Source: Sporosarcina sp. HYO08
GTDB lineage: Bacteria; Bacillota; Bacilli; Bacillales_A; Planococcaceae
Assembly (NCBI RefSeq): GCF_001563475.1
Contig: NZ_LPUT01000023.1
Coordinates: 372,001-436,000 of the forward strand
DNA length: 64,000 nt
Direction: 5' to 3'
Positions 35,043-45,152 of the stretch are shown here, one piece after another (position 1 is the stretch's first letter; each line of letters starts with the position of its first letter). A model generated the notes under the pieces. That model saw only the letters and a list, made by a program, of their open reading frames with translations, did no database searches and was not told the DNA's origin. A program made the translations under genes and the position numbers.

Positions 35043-35741
35043 TTATTGTTTGAAACCTATGTGGCCAGCCGCAGCTCCACCGCTGTAAGACTTATAAAAG
35101 ACGTTTGAAAATCCAGCGTCTGTGAATAATTGAGCAAGCCCTTCCATGTCTGGGAAATTGTCGGCTGACTCTTGCAACCATGCATACTCTTTGTAACTTT
35201 TTGCAAAGATCTTCCCAAGTACTGGCATAATGAATTTAAAATAAAATTTAAACAGCTGACGGTATCCCGGAATTTTCGTTTGTGATGTCTCCAGGCAAGC
35301 AATCATTCCGCCAGGCTTTAATACGCGATTCATTTCTTTTAATACTGTTAAATAATCGGCAACATTGCGAAGCCCAAAGCCAATCGTTACATAATCGAAG
35401 GAGTGATCAGGAAACGGCAACTGCATCGCATTCCCTTGAACGAGTGTGATGTTTGGATAATCCGCCGTCTTCTCACGGCCGGTAGCCAGCATACCTTCGC
35501 TAAAATCAAGCCCTGTCACATGTCCGTCGGCGCCAACCGCCTCCGCAAGTGCAATTGTCCAATCTGCCGTTCCACAGCAGACATCCAATGCAGAAGCACC
35601 TTCTTGAACCGCCATGCGATTCATCATATCTGTTCGCCATTTTTTATGTTGGTTAAAACTAATAACGGAATTCATTTTATCGTAATTACCCGATACTTTT
35701 TCAAATACTTTATGGACTCTTTGTTCTTTTGATAAAGCCAT
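35043..35741 (-). CDS. menG: Demethylmenaquinone methyltransferase
   Basis: A 232-residue SAM-dependent C-methyltransferase of the UbiE/MenG family, the last step of menaquinone synthesis. [25 protein letters not shown] is the family N-terminus; [18 protein letters not shown] near 50 is the SAM loop; [25 protein letters not shown] near 120 is conserved. GGGGG precedes the ATG by 7 bases. It provides the quinol used by QcrABC. Confidence 0.95.
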   Translation of the reverse strand: MALSKEQRVHKVFEKVSGNYDKMNSVISFNQHKKWRTDMMNRMAVQEGASALDVCCGTADWTIALAEAVGADGHVTGLDFSEGMLATGREKTADYPNITLVQGNAMQLPFPDHSFDYVTIGFGLRNVADYLTVLKEMNRVLKPGGMIACLETSQTKIPGYRQLFKFYFKFIMPVLGKIFAKSYKEYAWLQESADNFPDMEGLAQLFTDAGFSNVFYKSYSGGAAAGHIGFKQ

Positions 35742-35781
35742 TGAGATGCCCCCAGTCAGATCTTTTGCGCTTCGATGTAAG

Positions 35782-36486
35782 TCAATTCAATTTACCAAGA
35801 AGAGGTGATGTCATGCGACGAATTTCATCGTTCAAAAAAGGGGCAAGAAAATCAGCCTGTTCTAAAGCTTCTGCCATTTCCGAGTGAAACAAGGCTAGCG
35901 CCTCGTCCGTTAACTTCTGCTTTTCGTATAGTGGACTTTTACCTTCTCTTAACGTAAGCAATGGCAATGCAACACTCGCAATGGCAGCGTAGCGCTCAAA
36001 ACCAAACGATTGAAAATAGTCGACAATACAGCCTGCTTCTATAATTTGAAGACTATCCATCAAGTCCCCGAGATTCAGATCGGTTTGCATACGCATCGTC
36101 GCTTTCCTTTCATTGACCGAAGCGATTGTTTGAGACAATGAACGAATGAAGTCAAAATCCGGCAATGACGCCAGGATACGATAGTGAATGCCGCTAAAAT
36201 AATCGCCTGAAAGAACTGTTAGCTGCTGTTCCTTTGACGTAGCATCCCATTCATCGATTGTATCATGTGCTGCAAATGCCGCATGAACGGCACCGACAGC
36301 CACTGCCGCCTTATACATCGACTCCGTCAACCTTTCACCATTTAACATTGGCAAAAGTAAAAAAAAGGCTTGGTTAACTGCCATATCAATGGGTCCGATT
36401 TCTCTTTCAATAATTGGTTCTGTAATTGTCTGCGTCACTGTTATTTGATAATTTTCGATATGCTGTTTTATCTTTTGTCTTTCCAT
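35782..36486 (-). CDS. hepS: Heptaprenyl diphosphate synthase component I
   Basis: A 234-residue non-catalytic partner of HepT. Aspartate-rich catalytic motifs are absent, as expected. Recognisable parts are [40 protein letters not shown] (in pieces: HDTIDE and GDYFSG match Bacillus HepS) and a family-like helical C-terminus. ATG at 36486 has GGAG 8 bases upstream; the frame is open to 36546 but that part overlaps mtrB. Divergence is high, so identity rests on these motifs and the hepS-menG-hepT context. Confidence 0.88.
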   Translation of the reverse strand: MERQKIKQHIENYQITVTQTITEPIIEREIGPIDMAVNQAFFLLLPMLNGERLTESMYKAAVAVGAVHAAFAAHDTIDEWDATSKEQQLTVLSGDYFSGIHYRILASLPDFDFIRSLSQTIASVNERKATMRMQTDLNLGDLMDSLQIIEAGCIVDYFQSFGFERYAAIASVALPLLTLREGKSPLYEKQKLTDEALALFHSEMAEALEQADFLAPFLNDEIRRMTSPLLGKLN

Positions 36487-36529
36487 CAGCGGATCTCCAT
36501 TCAAAGACATCTTCATAGATGATCTTGAA

Positions 36530-36751
36530 TTATTCTTTTCCTTCACTTGTCACAATGCCATGTGCGGTATGTATTTCAGCTTTTCCACGAATTTTCATCG
36601 CCGACGTGTGCTCCGTGAATTGAGCAATCATTACTTCACCATGATCTAACTTCTCTGTATGATGAAATTTTGTATCGTTTCCACGTGTAAGCCCAATAAC
36701 GTTCACGCCGTCCTCTTTCGCTTTAATTACGATATATTCAGGTTGTGCCAT
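36530..36751 (-). CDS. mtrB: Tryptophan RNA-binding attenuation protein (TRAP)
   Basis: A 73-residue TRAP subunit. [36 protein letters not shown]-type sequence is nearly that of Bacillus TRAP, and the RNA-contact residues appear in KLDHG and KIRGK. Eleven subunits form a ring that, with tryptophan bound, wraps GAG/UAG repeats in trp leaders. ATG at 36751 follows AGAGG by 4-5 bases. It follows folE by 66 bp, as mtrA-mtrB in B. subtilis. The trp operon itself is not in this window. Confidence 0.96.
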   Translation of the reverse strand: MAQPEYIVIKAKEDGVNVIGLTRGNDTKFHHTEKLDHGEVMIAQFTEHTSAMKIRGKAEIHTAHGIVTSEGKE

Positions 36752-36817
36752 GTTTACCTCTCCTGTCTGCCTATATGGATCCATCATATCATAGAAAAGG
36801 AACTGCCCGCAAAAACA

Positions 36818-37387
36818 TCAGTGCATCTTAATCAGTGATAATATTTCAGCACGTTTCACATCATCATGTTCGTAAATTCCACGCGCCACAGTTGTGACTG
36901 TTTTTGCACCTGGTTTTTTAATACCGCGCATTGTCATGCACATATGTTCAGCTTCAATTACGATATAGACACCGATTGGATTGAGCATATCCATTATTGC
37001 CTCGGCAACCGTTGATGTAATTCGCTCTTGCAGTTGCGGTCTTCTCGCTGTCGTTTCAACAGCTCTCGCTAGTTTACTAAGACCAGCAACTACACCGTCC
37101 CGTGGGATGTATGCGACATGCGCATGCCCAAAAAACGGTACAAGATGATGCTCGCACATCGAATGGAAGGGAATATCTTTCACAAGCACGACTTCATCAT
37201 GATTTTCATGAAAAATTGTCTCGAAGTATTCACGTGGATCTTTGTTCAATCCTTCAAATGCTTCCGCATACATTTTTGCAACTCGTTTAGGTGTATCAAG
37301 CAGCCCTTCCCGCGAAGGATCTTCTCCAATCGCTTCAAGAATCATTGTGACTGCTGTCTCTATTTTTTCATAATCGAATTCTCTCAT
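36818..37387 (-). CDS. folE: GTP cyclohydrolase I
   Basis: A 189-residue type IA enzyme starting folate synthesis by opening GTP to dihydroneopterin triphosphate. [20 protein letters not shown], the zinc and catalytic region [22 protein letters not shown] near 75-97, and [18 protein letters not shown] near 148 are present. GGGAGG stands upstream of the ATG. It equals mtrA of B. subtilis. Confidence 0.96.
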   Translation of the reverse strand: MREFDYEKIETAVTMILEAIGEDPSREGLLDTPKRVAKMYAEAFEGLNKDPREYFETIFHENHDEVVLVKDIPFHSMCEHHLVPFFGHAHVAYIPRDGVVAGLSKLARAVETTARRPQLQERITSTVAEAIMDMLNPIGVYIVIEAEHMCMTMRGIKKPGAKTVTTVARGIYEHDDVKRAEILSLIKMH

Positions 37388-37497
37388 CGTACGTAATCCT
37401 CCCTAATCGGAATTAAAGCTATTCCAACAAGAATAGTAGCATATTCAACCCCTTCCGTACAGGACTTGGAGACGAATGTACAGTATTTCAACATAAA

Positions 37498-37542
37498 GGA
37501 GCCCTTCCTTAGATCTCAGTTAAGATCTAGCGGAAGGGCTCC
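37498..37542 (-). terminator. Terminator of hup
   Basis: A long stem, GGAGCCCTTCC with its complement (outer 11 bp) and an inner TAGATC/GATCTA. The following T run is weak (TTTATGTT). It lies 14 bp beyond the hup stop codon. Confidence 0.75.
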
Positions 37543-37555
37543 TATGTAAGTTTAA

Positions 37556-37828
37556 TTATTTAACAGCGTCTTTTAGTGCTTTACCTGCTTTAAATGCAGG
37601 AACTTTGCTTGCTGCAATTTCGATTTCTTCCCCTGACTGAGGATTACGTCCTTTACGTGCTGCGCGCTCACGAACTTCGAAGTTTCCGAAGCCGATCAAC
37701 TGCACTTTCTCACCCTTTGCAAGAGCCGACTGGATCGTATCGAATACCGCTTCAACAGCTTTTGTAGCATCTTTCTTTGTAAGGCCAGCTGCTTCAGCTA
37801 CAGAGTTAATCAATTCTGTTTTATTCAC
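37556..37828 (-). CDS. hup: DNA-binding protein HU
   Basis: A 90-residue HU-family nucleoid protein, close to Bacillus HBsu: [24 protein letters not shown] at the N-terminus, [21 protein letters not shown] at the base of the DNA-binding arms, and [20 protein letters not shown] at the end. GTG at 37828 is chosen since it has AGGAGG at 8 bases and gives the family length; ATG at 37837 is too near the site. Named hbs in B. subtilis. It bends and compacts DNA. Confidence 0.96.
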   Translation of the reverse strand: MNKTELINSVAEAAGLTKKDATKAVEAVFDTIQSALAKGEKVQLIGFGNFEVRERAARKGRNPQSGEEIEIAASKVPAFKAGKALKDAVK

Positions 37829-38174
37829 ACCATTCACCTCCTCTCAAAGGGGATGTTGATCAATTAAAGCCTCTGTCTATTTACGCCATAAACATATCCG
37901 CGACGATCACAGAGGGTTTAACCTCATATCATCTACTTTTTAATTACTAAGATTGGCAAGTGCATTCACCGCTAGAAACAGCTTGATGACTATTGCCGTA
38001 TGAAGTTAAAGCTTCATTACTGTAAAAAGAGTATCATAAGAAAAACCGCGGTGCAACAATATTATCGTGTTTTTTTCCATTATCATGCACTTTTATCTAT
38101 TATTACCCTTTTTTCCAAGTTAAAACCTAATAACGATACGTTTTTGTCATATTTTCTAACCTTTCAGAACATAG
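37829..38174 (-). promoter_or_regulatory. hup upstream region, no gene
   Basis: About 350 bp without a credible ORF. AT-rich sequence holds weak minus-strand promoter candidates, such as TTGTTG with GATACT 18 bp on (about 38034-38063) and TTGCCA near 37956. B. subtilis hbs has two promoters in this region, but here I cannot fix them. A small hairpin ATGAAG/CTTCAT is near 38000-38018. Nothing else stands out. Confidence 0.3.
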
Positions 38175-38216
38175 AAAGGCAGATGAAGAAAACAACTACT
38201 TTCTTCATCTGCCTTT
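38175..38216 (-). terminator. Terminator of spoIVA
   Basis: Perfect 17-bp stem, AAAGGCAGATGAAGAAA with its complement around an 8-base loop. It ends 7 bp from the spoIVA stop codon. Confidence 0.85.
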
Positions 38217-38223
38217 ATGCTAT

Positions 38224-39702
38224 TTATACTATAAATGTAATCATGCCTTTGTTTCCATCATTGACCATTTGCTCAATCGTTTCCCGTAAACGTTTGCGGG
38301 CGTTGGCTGGAACAGATGCTGTTTTAAAGCGAATGCTTTCTTTCATCACTTCATGAAGCGGTGTGCCGAAAAGTTGTGTTTCCCAAAGTGCTTCTCGGTC
38401 GTGTAAGTACGAGTTTTTCAACTCTTTCAGTAAATGATGGCTGTGGAATTCCGAACCGATGAGCGGCGAGAATTCTGCTTCCATGTCAACCCGAATAATA
38501 TGCAAAGAAGGCGCTGTGGCTTTCATCCGAACACCAAAGAAATTATTTTCCTTAATTAGTTCTGGAGGTGTTGGATTAAAATCAGCAATTGTCGGAAGGG
38601 CAACGCCATACCCTTGCGTTTTTGCTGTTTCAATTGCTTCCGAGTAAAGCTCATACGATCTCTTTGCTTTAGCAGCTTCTTGGACGAATAATAGCCAATC
38701 TTTTTTCGTTCCGATTTCTTGCCCCATAATACTTTCGCACACTTCACGAAATGCCTCTTCATCCATATCGATTTTCACCGTGGCTTTTCCTTTTCCTGCA
38801 TCGACTTCAATCACTTCGGCGTTCCGAACATATTTTTCGTCTCTTAACCTTTCAGCAAGCTCCTGCACTTTCCGTATTTTTGACACTTCCAAAAATCCTT
38901 CTTGGATAACACGATCGATATTTGCATTCAATTCATGCTCACTGCCGAGCACGTCCATCCAATCCGGCTTTTGTAAATCGATATCAGAAATCGGGAATTC
39001 ATATAATGCCTCTTTTAAAATAAGCTGAATTTCTTGAGCGTTTAATTGATCGGCACTGATGGCAATAACCGGCACACCATACGTTTCATGCAATTCTTGT
39101 TTTAAAGCGACTGTTCTAGCGTGCGCAGGCATTTTCGAATTTAACACGATGACAAACGGTTTACCAATATCCTTTAATTTATTAATAATTTCAACCTCGG
39201 CTACTTCGGCGGCAGCGCGCGGAATATTATTCACGGTTCCGTCCGTCGTCACAAGAATCCCGATTGTTGAATGGTCTCGGATGACTTTATCTGTTCCGAT
39301 TCGAGCCGCCTCTTCGAATGGTACAGGTTCATTATGCCATGGTGTATGGACATATTTCGGTCCCTCTTCATCCTCATAACCCTTTACACCATCAATTACA
39401 TAACCTACACAGTCAGCGAGGCGGATTTGGAAATTTAGGTCGCCATCCCCTACCGAAACTTGTGTTCCTTGTGCGGGTACAAATTTGGGTTCCGATGTCA
39501 TTATCACTGGCCCAGGCGAGCTTTGAGGCAGCTCATCCTGCGCACGAACCCGATCAGAAGCATCCGTCATATTTGGAATGACGACTTCTTCCATGACCCT
39601 TTTTACGAATGTTGACTTCCCTACACGGACAGGGCCCACCACACCAATATAAATATCACCATCTGTACGTCTAGCGAGGTTTTCATACAATTCTTCTTTC
39701 AT
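38224..39702 (-). CDS. spoIVA: Stage IV sporulation protein A (spore coat morphogenetic ATPase)
   Basis: A 492-residue SpoIVA. The N-terminal ATPase has Walker A VVGPVRVGKSTFVKR near residue 20-34, RAQDELPQSSPGPVIMTSEPKFVP and the Walker B-like RLADCVGY. The middle and C-terminal SpoIVA-specific regions are complete, ending TFIV, the hydrophobic tail used to bind SpoVM at the forespore membrane (family knowledge). It forms the coat basement layer in the mother cell. A candidate sigma-E promoter (39734-39762) lies 32 bp upstream. AGGAGG stands 11 bases before the ATG. Confidence 0.96.
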   Translation of the reverse strand: MKEELYENLARRTDGDIYIGVVGPVRVGKSTFVKRVMEEVVIPNMTDASDRVRAQDELPQSSPGPVIMTSEPKFVPAQGTQVSVGDGDLNFQIRLADCVGYVIDGVKGYEDEEGPKYVHTPWHNEPVPFEEAARIGTDKVIRDHSTIGILVTTDGTVNNIPRAAAEVAEVEIINKLKDIGKPFVIVLNSKMPAHARTVALKQELHETYGVPVIAISADQLNAQEIQLILKEALYEFPISDIDLQKPDWMDVLGSEHELNANIDRVIQEGFLEVSKIRKVQELAERLRDEKYVRNAEVIEVDAGKGKATVKIDMDEEAFREVCESIMGQEIGTKKDWLLFVQEAAKAKRSYELYSEAIETAKTQGYGVALPTIADFNPTPPELIKENNFFGVRMKATAPSLHIIRVDMEAEFSPLIGSEFHSHHLLKELKNSYLHDREALWETQLFGTPLHEVMKESIRFKTASVPANARKRLRETIEQMVNDGNKGMITFIV

Positions 39703-39733
39703 TGCTCCATCGTCCTCCTTTTCTGCGCATAAT

Positions 39734-39762
39734 AGTTTATGTAAAAGAAAAACGTTTCATGC
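39734..39762 (-). promoter_or_regulatory. Candidate sigma-E promoter of spoIVA
   Basis: On the minus strand GCATGAA (39756-39762) and CATAAACT (39734-39741) are spaced by 14 bp. The -10 matches the sigma-E consensus CATAYAMT at 7 of 8 positions; the -35 is weaker. spoIVA is a sigma-E gene in B. subtilis. The -35 lies inside the preceding terminator stem. Confidence 0.55.
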
Positions 39763-39782
39763 CCAAGCATGAAACGTTTTTT
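39748..39782 (-). terminator. Terminator of yphEF
   Basis: Perfect 14-bp stem, AAAAACGTTTCATG with its complement around a 6-base loop, giving T runs on both strands. It lies 5 bp beyond the yphF stop codon. Confidence 0.88.
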
Positions 39783-39786
39783 CATA

Positions 39787-40500
39787 TTATTTCAGAAAAA
39801 TAGGTTCATTGTTTTCATTTATAGTATACGGCAAAGAGTAGGCAGGTACGATCGGATAATCGTCAGATAATAGGAATCGAATATCCTCGCCTTGTGTAAC
39901 GTCAGGATTTTTCTCACGTAAAGCCCGGCTCAAATCAATGGTGTAGTCTACGTAAAAATTGCCGTCACCAGCAATAACAATTGGTAATTGAACATCCGAA
40001 TAAGGGCTCGGCACAGTGACCGGACTTTTAAAGCCCATCTTTTCAAAATCAACCTCATATACATTTTGCCCTACCGCTTCTTTAAACGGCACAGAATTAT
40101 TCACGTTTTTTCTTAAATTTAATTCACGAATACGTTCTGCCGCCCGAAGATCCACAAGTTTTACTGTAGGATTTTCCTCAACGTCCAGAAGTACATATTG
40201 ATAAATTCCACCAGTTTCATAGGCATTGCTTGGAATTTTCTCTGTGTAAGCCGGCACAATCTTAGAAAACTCAATCGGATATTTAATAAATATGTCTGTT
40301 GACGCTTCTTTAGTCTTAATCGGCAGCATGCCGCTTGTATTTTCTTTGTATGCATCTACCGCTTTTTGAACGGCCTCCAGCTGGTCTGCATACGGCGTTT
40401 GCTGACTCATTTGATCATCCCCCGGGTACATACATCCGGATAAGATAAATAGCAATAGTACACTGAGAAAGAAGCTAAACTTGTATTTTGAAAATGTCAT
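39787..40500 (-). CDS. yphF: YphF-like lipoprotein
   Basis: A 237-residue exported protein. Residues 1-23 form a lipoprotein signal with lipobox LSGC. The mature part has no recognised catalytic motif; segments such as YPIEFSKIVPAYTEKIPSNAYETGG and PIVIAGDGNFYVDYTIDLSRAL match the YphF position-specific family between spoIVA and yphE. Its function is unknown. The ATG overlaps the yphE stop (ATGA), so the two are coupled. Confidence 0.82.
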   Translation of the reverse strand: MTFSKYKFSFFLSVLLLFILSGCMYPGDDQMSQQTPYADQLEAVQKAVDAYKENTSGMLPIKTKEASTDIFIKYPIEFSKIVPAYTEKIPSNAYETGGIYQYVLLDVEENPTVKLVDLRAAERIRELNLRKNVNNSVPFKEAVGQNVYEVDFEKMGFKSPVTVPSPYSDVQLPIVIAGDGNFYVDYTIDLSRALREKNPDVTQGEDIRFLLSDDYPIVPAYSLPYTINENNEPIFLK

Positions 40501-40703
40501 GATGCCCCTCCTGTTGGTCCATTAAAGACAAGGTAAATCATTGCAAAAAATGCAATAATAAGCAGGATCCAAGCGACAAGGGCAAATAGAAACTTAATCA
40601 ATCGATTGTTAATCTTGTGGCGGCTCACGTAGATGAGACCCATAGATATGGCCATGAATCCCATCGCATAAAATGAGAGCCACATTTTATCCATTGCGGA
40701 CAA
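40497..40703 (-). CDS. yphE: Small membrane protein YphE (DUF2768)
   Basis: A 68-residue protein with two membrane helices (MGFMAISMGLIYVS near residues 14-27 and FALVAWILLIIAFFAMIYLVF near 39-60). It corresponds to the DUF2768 protein YphE of B. subtilis in size and position. The start appears to be TTG at 40703 after GGATG, with ATG at 40694 as an alternative. Function unknown. Confidence 0.85.
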   Translation of the reverse strand: MSAMDKMWLSFYAMGFMAISMGLIYVSRHKINNRLIKFLFALVAWILLIIAFFAMIYLVFNGPTGGAS

Positions 40704-40773
40704 AGTGAGTCATCCTTTCAATTGTCACAAAAATCTTTTGTCTCATTTTAATATCAGAATAAAAGGTATATAA

Positions 40774-41796
40774 TTACTCGTTTCCAAATAGATCCTCAAC
40801 TTCTTGTTTTTTCAATCTTCTCATCAATTTATCCACAGCGTCTTTTGGAGGGATATTTTCAAATAATATTGCATGGAGCGCTTCCGTCAACGGCATTTCC
40901 ACATCGTACCGCCGGGCAAGTTGATGGGCTGCTTTCGTCGTTCTGACACCTTCTATGACCATGCCCATGCCGGACTCTACCTCGGCCAAACTTTTTCCTT
41001 TTCCAAGCATGTTACCCGCCCGCCAGTTTCTAGAATGGACGCTTGTACAAGTAACGATCAGATCTCCTAGACCCGTTAAACCTGAAAACGTCAAAGGATT
41101 CGCACCCATCTTGGCGCCTAGACGTGTAATTTCCGCCAGACCCCTCGTAATAAGCGCTGCCTTTGCATTGTCTCCGTAGCCTAGACCATCGGAAATACCA
41201 GCAGCCAGTGCAATGACATTTTTTAATGCGGCGCCAATTTCAACACCCATCATATCATTATTCGTATAGATTCTGAAGTAGTGGTTCATAAAAGCGTCCT
41301 GTACTTCTTGTGCAGCCTCCAGATCCGTCGAGGCTGCGGTGATCGTAGTTGGATGTCTAAGTACAACTTCTTCCGCATGGCTCGGACCTGAAAGCGCGAC
41401 AATCGCTTTTCTTTTCTTCGGATCAATCTCTTCTGCGATCATTTCCGAAATCCGGTTCAGCGAATCTGGTTCAATTCCTTTAGAGACATGGACGATAAGT
41501 TTCTTATTCAAAGCCATGCCATTCAATTGCCTGCATACTTCGCGAATCCCTTTCGTCGGAACAGCAATCACAAGCATATCACCATGCATTGCCGCTTCCT
41601 CCAAGTTCGAGGTTGCTCTTAAGTTTTTGGGCAAAGTAATCCCTGGCAGGTAAGCACTGTTTGTATGCATTTCATTTATTTCTGCGGCCTGTTCCGGACG
41701 TCTTGCCCAAATTAAACAGTCATGATCATTTTCTGCAAGAACAAACGCATTAGCTGTTCCCCAGCTTCCTGCTCCAATAACAGTAATTTTTTTCAT
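40774..41796 (-). CDS. gpsA: Glycerol-3-phosphate dehydrogenase [NAD(P)+]
   Basis: A 340-residue enzyme making sn-glycerol-3-phosphate for phospholipids. The dinucleotide loop is [16 protein letters not shown]; the catalytic lysine region is in [36 protein letters not shown] and [12 protein letters not shown] follows. ATG at 41796 has GGAG 7 bases upstream; the frame is open to 41856 without a site. It lies 74 bp after der. The position between der and yphE is as in Bacillus. Confidence 0.95.
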   Translation of the reverse strand: MKKITVIGAGSWGTANAFVLAENDHDCLIWARRPEQAAEINEMHTNSAYLPGITLPKNLRATSNLEEAAMHGDMLVIAVPTKGIREVCRQLNGMALNKKLIVHVSKGIEPDSLNRISEMIAEEIDPKKRKAIVALSGPSHAEEVVLRHPTTITAASTDLEAAQEVQDAFMNHYFRIYTNNDMMGVEIGAALKNVIALAAGISDGLGYGDNAKAALITRGLAEITRLGAKMGANPLTFSGLTGLGDLIVTCTSVHSRNWRAGNMLGKGKSLAEVESGMGMVIEGVRTTKAAHQLARRYDVEMPLTEALHAILFENIPPKDAVDKLMRRLKKQEVEDLFGNE

Positions 41797-41870
41797 TTGA
41801 ATTCTCCAATCTCGTCCTCGGTCCAATCCATTACGCCTTTGCGTAATCACGTCCAATTTTCTGCTTATAG

Positions 41871-43178
41871 TTAGCTTCTGGCACGCGTGATGATTCGGAT
41901 CGGTGTTCCTTCAAAACCAAATGCTTCCCTTAGACGGTTTTGTAAAAAGCGCTCATATGAAAAATGCATCAATTCAGGATCATTGACAAAGACGACAAAT
42001 GTCGGCGGCTTCACAGCTACTTGCGTCGTGTAATACAAGCGTAATCTTCTGCCCTTATCAGTTGGCGCTGGGTTTCTTGCAACTGCATCCTCAATGACCT
42101 CATTCAACACACTCGATTGGATGCGCAGCGCGTGGTTTTCACTAATCATCTGAATGGAATCGAAAAGGCTTTTGACTCTTTGTTTTGTTTTGGCAGAAAC
42201 GAAAGCAATCGGTGCATAATCGAGAAATTGGAAGTTTTCACGAATAGATGTTGTAAACTGATTCATTGTTTTATCATCTTTTTCTACGGCATCCCATTTA
42301 TTGACAACGATCAGGACACCTTTCCCAGCTTCTTCTGCATAACCGGCGATGCGCTTGTCCTGCTCACGAATCCCCTCTTCGCCGTTCAAGACGATTAAAA
42401 CAACATCTGAACGGTCAATCGCTTTGAGAGCACGCAGTACACTATATTTTTCAACGTTCTCATACACTTTTCCTTTTTTACGCATACCAGCCGTATCAAT
42501 AATTTTATATTTTTGTCCTTCAAATTCGTAAGCCGTATCGACTGCATCAGTTGTCGTGCCCGCTACGTTACTAACAATTGCACGCTCTTCTCCCAACAAT
42601 GCATTCACGAGAGAAGATTTTCCAACATTCGGACGACCGATCAAAGAAAAGCGAATGACGTCATCTTCTATCTCTTCTTCACCTGTTTTAAAATGTGCCG
42701 CTACCGCATCGAGTAAATCACCGAGTCCGATCCCATGGGAACCCGAAATAGGGTATGGATCACCAAAACCGAGCGAGTAAAAGTCATAGATCATATCGCG
42801 CATATCGGGGTTGTCGATTTTATTGACAGCGAGTACGACAGGCTTCTTTGTTTTATATAAAATTTTAGCAACTTGTTCGTCGGCATCCGTGACACCTTCG
42901 CGGCCGTTTACGAGAAAGATGATAACATCGGCCTCGTCGATCGCAATTTCCGCCTGCAAACGGATTTGCTCTAAAAATGGCTCGTCTCCAATGTCAATGC
43001 CACCTGTATCAATTACATTAAATTCATGCGTCAGCCAATCTGCGGAGCTATAAATTCGATCTCGCGTAACACCGGCAACGTCTTCTACAATTGAAATTCT
43101 TTCGCCAACGATTCGATTAAAAATAGTCGATTTACCGACATTAGGTCTACCGACAATTGCAACTGTTGGTTTTGTCAT
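41871..43178 (-). CDS. der: Ribosome-assembly GTPase Der (EngA)
   Basis: A 435-residue GTPase with two tandem G domains and a C-terminal KH-like domain. Both P loops are visible ([14 protein letters not shown] near residue 9 and [14 protein letters not shown] near 182), with DTGG/DTAG switch motifs and NKID and NKWD specificity motifs. It acts in 50S subunit maturation. ATG at 43178 follows AAGGA by 8 bases; the ORF extends 3 codons more. Confidence 0.97.
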   Translation of the reverse strand: MTKPTVAIVGRPNVGKSTIFNRIVGERISIVEDVAGVTRDRIYSSADWLTHEFNVIDTGGIDIGDEPFLEQIRLQAEIAIDEADVIIFLVNGREGVTDADEQVAKILYKTKKPVVLAVNKIDNPDMRDMIYDFYSLGFGDPYPISGSHGIGLGDLLDAVAAHFKTGEEEIEDDVIRFSLIGRPNVGKSSLVNALLGEERAIVSNVAGTTTDAVDTAYEFEGQKYKIIDTAGMRKKGKVYENVEKYSVLRALKAIDRSDVVLIVLNGEEGIREQDKRIAGYAEEAGKGVLIVVNKWDAVEKDDKTMNQFTTSIRENFQFLDYAPIAFVSAKTKQRVKSLFDSIQMISENHALRIQSSVLNEVIEDAVARNPAPTDKGRRLRLYYTTQVAVKPPTFVVFVNDPELMHFSYERFLQNRLREAFGFEGTPIRIITRARS

Positions 43179-43206
43179 CATTAACATCCTTTCAACTTAC
43201 ACAAAC

Positions 43207-43282
43207 CGCCCGGTGATGAATGGCCGGGCGTTATTCCTGTAAGGCAAGTTTATGTCCTTACGTAAGGGTTCAAACATAAATA
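43207..43282. promoter_or_regulatory. Palindromic elements between ypfD and der
   Basis: Two structures stand upstream of der. CGCCCGG/CCGGGCG (43207-43213 with 43224-43230) forms a 7-bp hairpin. A perfect 12-base palindrome CCTTACGTAAGG (43256-43267) is nested in a wider TTTATGT/ACATAAA repeat. They could be a der operator or leader structure; no matching promoter is convincing. Confidence 0.3.
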
Positions 43283-43286
43283 CCCC

Positions 43287-43323
43287 AAAAAAAGATGATG
43301 ATGCCCGTTAAAGCACCATCACC
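43287..43323 (-). terminator. Terminator of ypfD
   Basis: An 11-bp stem with two G-T wobbles (43294-43304 with 43313-43323), followed on the minus strand by seven T residues. It lies 25 bp beyond the ypfD stop. Confidence 0.8.
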
Positions 43324-43347
43324 ATGTACCAATTATGACAGCTACTA

Positions 43348-44490
43348 TTATTTCGTGAATTTTTTGAGCTGATCACCAATGACATCACTTAATGAAAAAC
43401 CAGACGCTTCTTCCGGCATTTCATAATCCGAAAAAGAACTGTCAACTTCTTTTTCGATCAGATCCTTAATGCTCAATGAAAGACGCTTTTCATCCGCATT
43501 CACATCAAGAACCTTCACGTTGACTGTCTGTCCTTCCTCCAACACTTCATGCGGTGTACCGATATGTTTGTGGGAGATACGAGAGATGTGGACAAGTCCT
43601 TCAACACTAGGGAATACTTCAACAAATGCACCATACGAGACAAGACGCTTAACAGTTCCTTCAAGCGTTGAACCTTTTGGTGCTTTCTCCTCGATCCCTT
43701 CCCACGGTCCGGGAAGGGTTTCTTTAATGGATAAAGAGATTCTTTCTGAATCGCGGTCAACTGATAAAACTTTAACCGTAACCTGATCTCCTTCTTTTAA
43801 CACGTCCGAAACTTTTTCAACATGCTCGTGAGATAATTGAGAAATGTGGACAAGTCCATCTACACCGCCGATGTCAACAAAAGCACCGAATGATGCAAGT
43901 CTTTGGACAACACCTTCAAGTACTTGCCCCTCTTTTAAGCCTTCTAACACTTCACCTTTTTTCGCTGCTTTTTCCTCTTGAACGACTGCGCGATGTGAAA
44001 GGATGAGACGATTTTTCTCTTTGTCCATTTCAACGATTTTAAATGTCATCGTTTTTCCTTTGTACTCATCAAATGATTCAACGAAATAATCTTCAACAAG
44101 CGATGCAGGGATAAAACCTCGTACGCCCAAGTCGACAACTAAACCGCCTTTTACAACATCTTTTACTTCTGTTTCAACGGTTTCTTGGTTATTAAATTTC
44201 TCTTCCAACGAACCCCATGCATTTTCTGCATCGACTTTTCGTTTGGATAAAACATAATTGCCTTCTTCAACTTTCATAATCATTAAGTCGAGCTCATCGC
44301 CAACTTCAACGACATCTGAAGCTTTTTCAATGTGAAGGCTAGACAACTCACTGATCGGAATCACCCCGTCATATGGCGCCCCACTAATTTCAACCGTTAC
44401 CGATTTATCTTCAATTTTTATTACTTTTCCGGTAACACGATCTCCTTCACTGTAGACGTTTTCATTTTCCAAATTCAACTCTTCAGTCAT
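43348..44490 (-). CDS. ypfD: S1 RNA-binding domain protein (YpfD, ribosomal protein S1 homologue)
   Basis: A 380-residue protein with four S1 (OB-fold) repeats at about 15-85, 100-168, 188-257 and 274-343; the last two share [36 protein letters not shown] sequence. Firmicute S1 homologues of this size lack the N-terminal ribosome-binding domains of E. coli S1, and B. subtilis YpfD is dispensable (family knowledge). It lies between plsC and der as in B. subtilis. AGGAGG precedes the ATG. Confidence 0.92.
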   Translation of the reverse strand: MTEELNLENENVYSEGDRVTGKVIKIEDKSVTVEISGAPYDGVIPISELSSLHIEKASDVVEVGDELDLMIMKVEEGNYVLSKRKVDAENAWGSLEEKFNNQETVETEVKDVVKGGLVVDLGVRGFIPASLVEDYFVESFDEYKGKTMTFKIVEMDKEKNRLILSHRAVVQEEKAAKKGEVLEGLKEGQVLEGVVQRLASFGAFVDIGGVDGLVHISQLSHEHVEKVSDVLKEGDQVTVKVLSVDRDSERISLSIKETLPGPWEGIEEKAPKGSTLEGTVKRLVSYGAFVEVFPSVEGLVHISRISHKHIGTPHEVLEEGQTVNVKVLDVNADEKRLSLSIKDLIEKEVDSSFSDYEMPEEASGFSLSDVIGDQLKKFTK

Positions 44491-44570
44491 ATGTAGTCCT
44501 CCTCCATAAAGAATCCTACTTCTATATTATGCGAATCTATTCATAAAAACAAAAAATTACCCTTGAGGAT

Positions 44571-45152
44571 TCATTTATTTTGTTCAATTAACTTGCGTAT
44601 TTCATCCATGATCGCTGCTGTGACTTCTTCGGCAGACGCTTTTTGTTCACGATAAGACGTTACATCCAGTGGTTTTCCATAGACAACCTTTAATTTTTTA
44701 AACGGCTTGTACGGACCAATAATCGCACATGGCATGACATGGGCATTTCCTTTGAGCGCAAAAAAACCAGCACCTGCCAGCCCTTTTCCGAGCTCTCCGC
44801 TTTTACTCCTTGTTCCTTCCGGAAAAAGTCCAACTACTTCCCCGTTTCGTAAAAGCTTTAATGCTGTTCTAAATGCCTCTCGGTCACTCATTCCTCTTTT
44901 AACCGGGAACGCATTTACATTCGGCAAGATGTTCTTTAAGACCGGAACATGAAATAGTTCTTCTTTTGCCATAAAATGAACCGTTCTAGGACTTGTAAGG
45001 CCAACTACAGGCGGGTCTACGTTAGAAATATGATTCGAACAAAGAAGAACACCCCCTTCTTTCGGGAAATTTTCCTTGCCAATGACCTGAATTCTATACA
45101 GCGGAGAAAATATCAAACTGCATAGCGCTTTGCCAAATGGATATAAATTCAT
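44571..45152 (-). CDS. plsC: 1-acyl-sn-glycerol-3-phosphate acyltransferase
   Basis: A 193-residue membrane-associated acyltransferase converting lysophosphatidic to phosphatidic acid. The catalytic NHxxxxD motif is in LCSNHISNVDPP near residue 40, and the substrate motif in GLFPEGTRSKSGELG near 112. Its start overlaps the cmk stop (45149-45152, ATGA), so translation is coupled. Downstream is ypfD. Confidence 0.94.
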   Translation of the reverse strand: MNLYPFGKALCSLIFSPLYRIQVIGKENFPKEGGVLLCSNHISNVDPPVVGLTSPRTVHFMAKEELFHVPVLKNILPNVNAFPVKRGMSDREAFRTALKLLRNGEVVGLFPEGTRSKSGELGKGLAGAGFFALKGNAHVMPCAIIGPYKPFKKLKVVYGKPLDVTSYREQKASAEEVTAAIMDEIRKLIEQNK

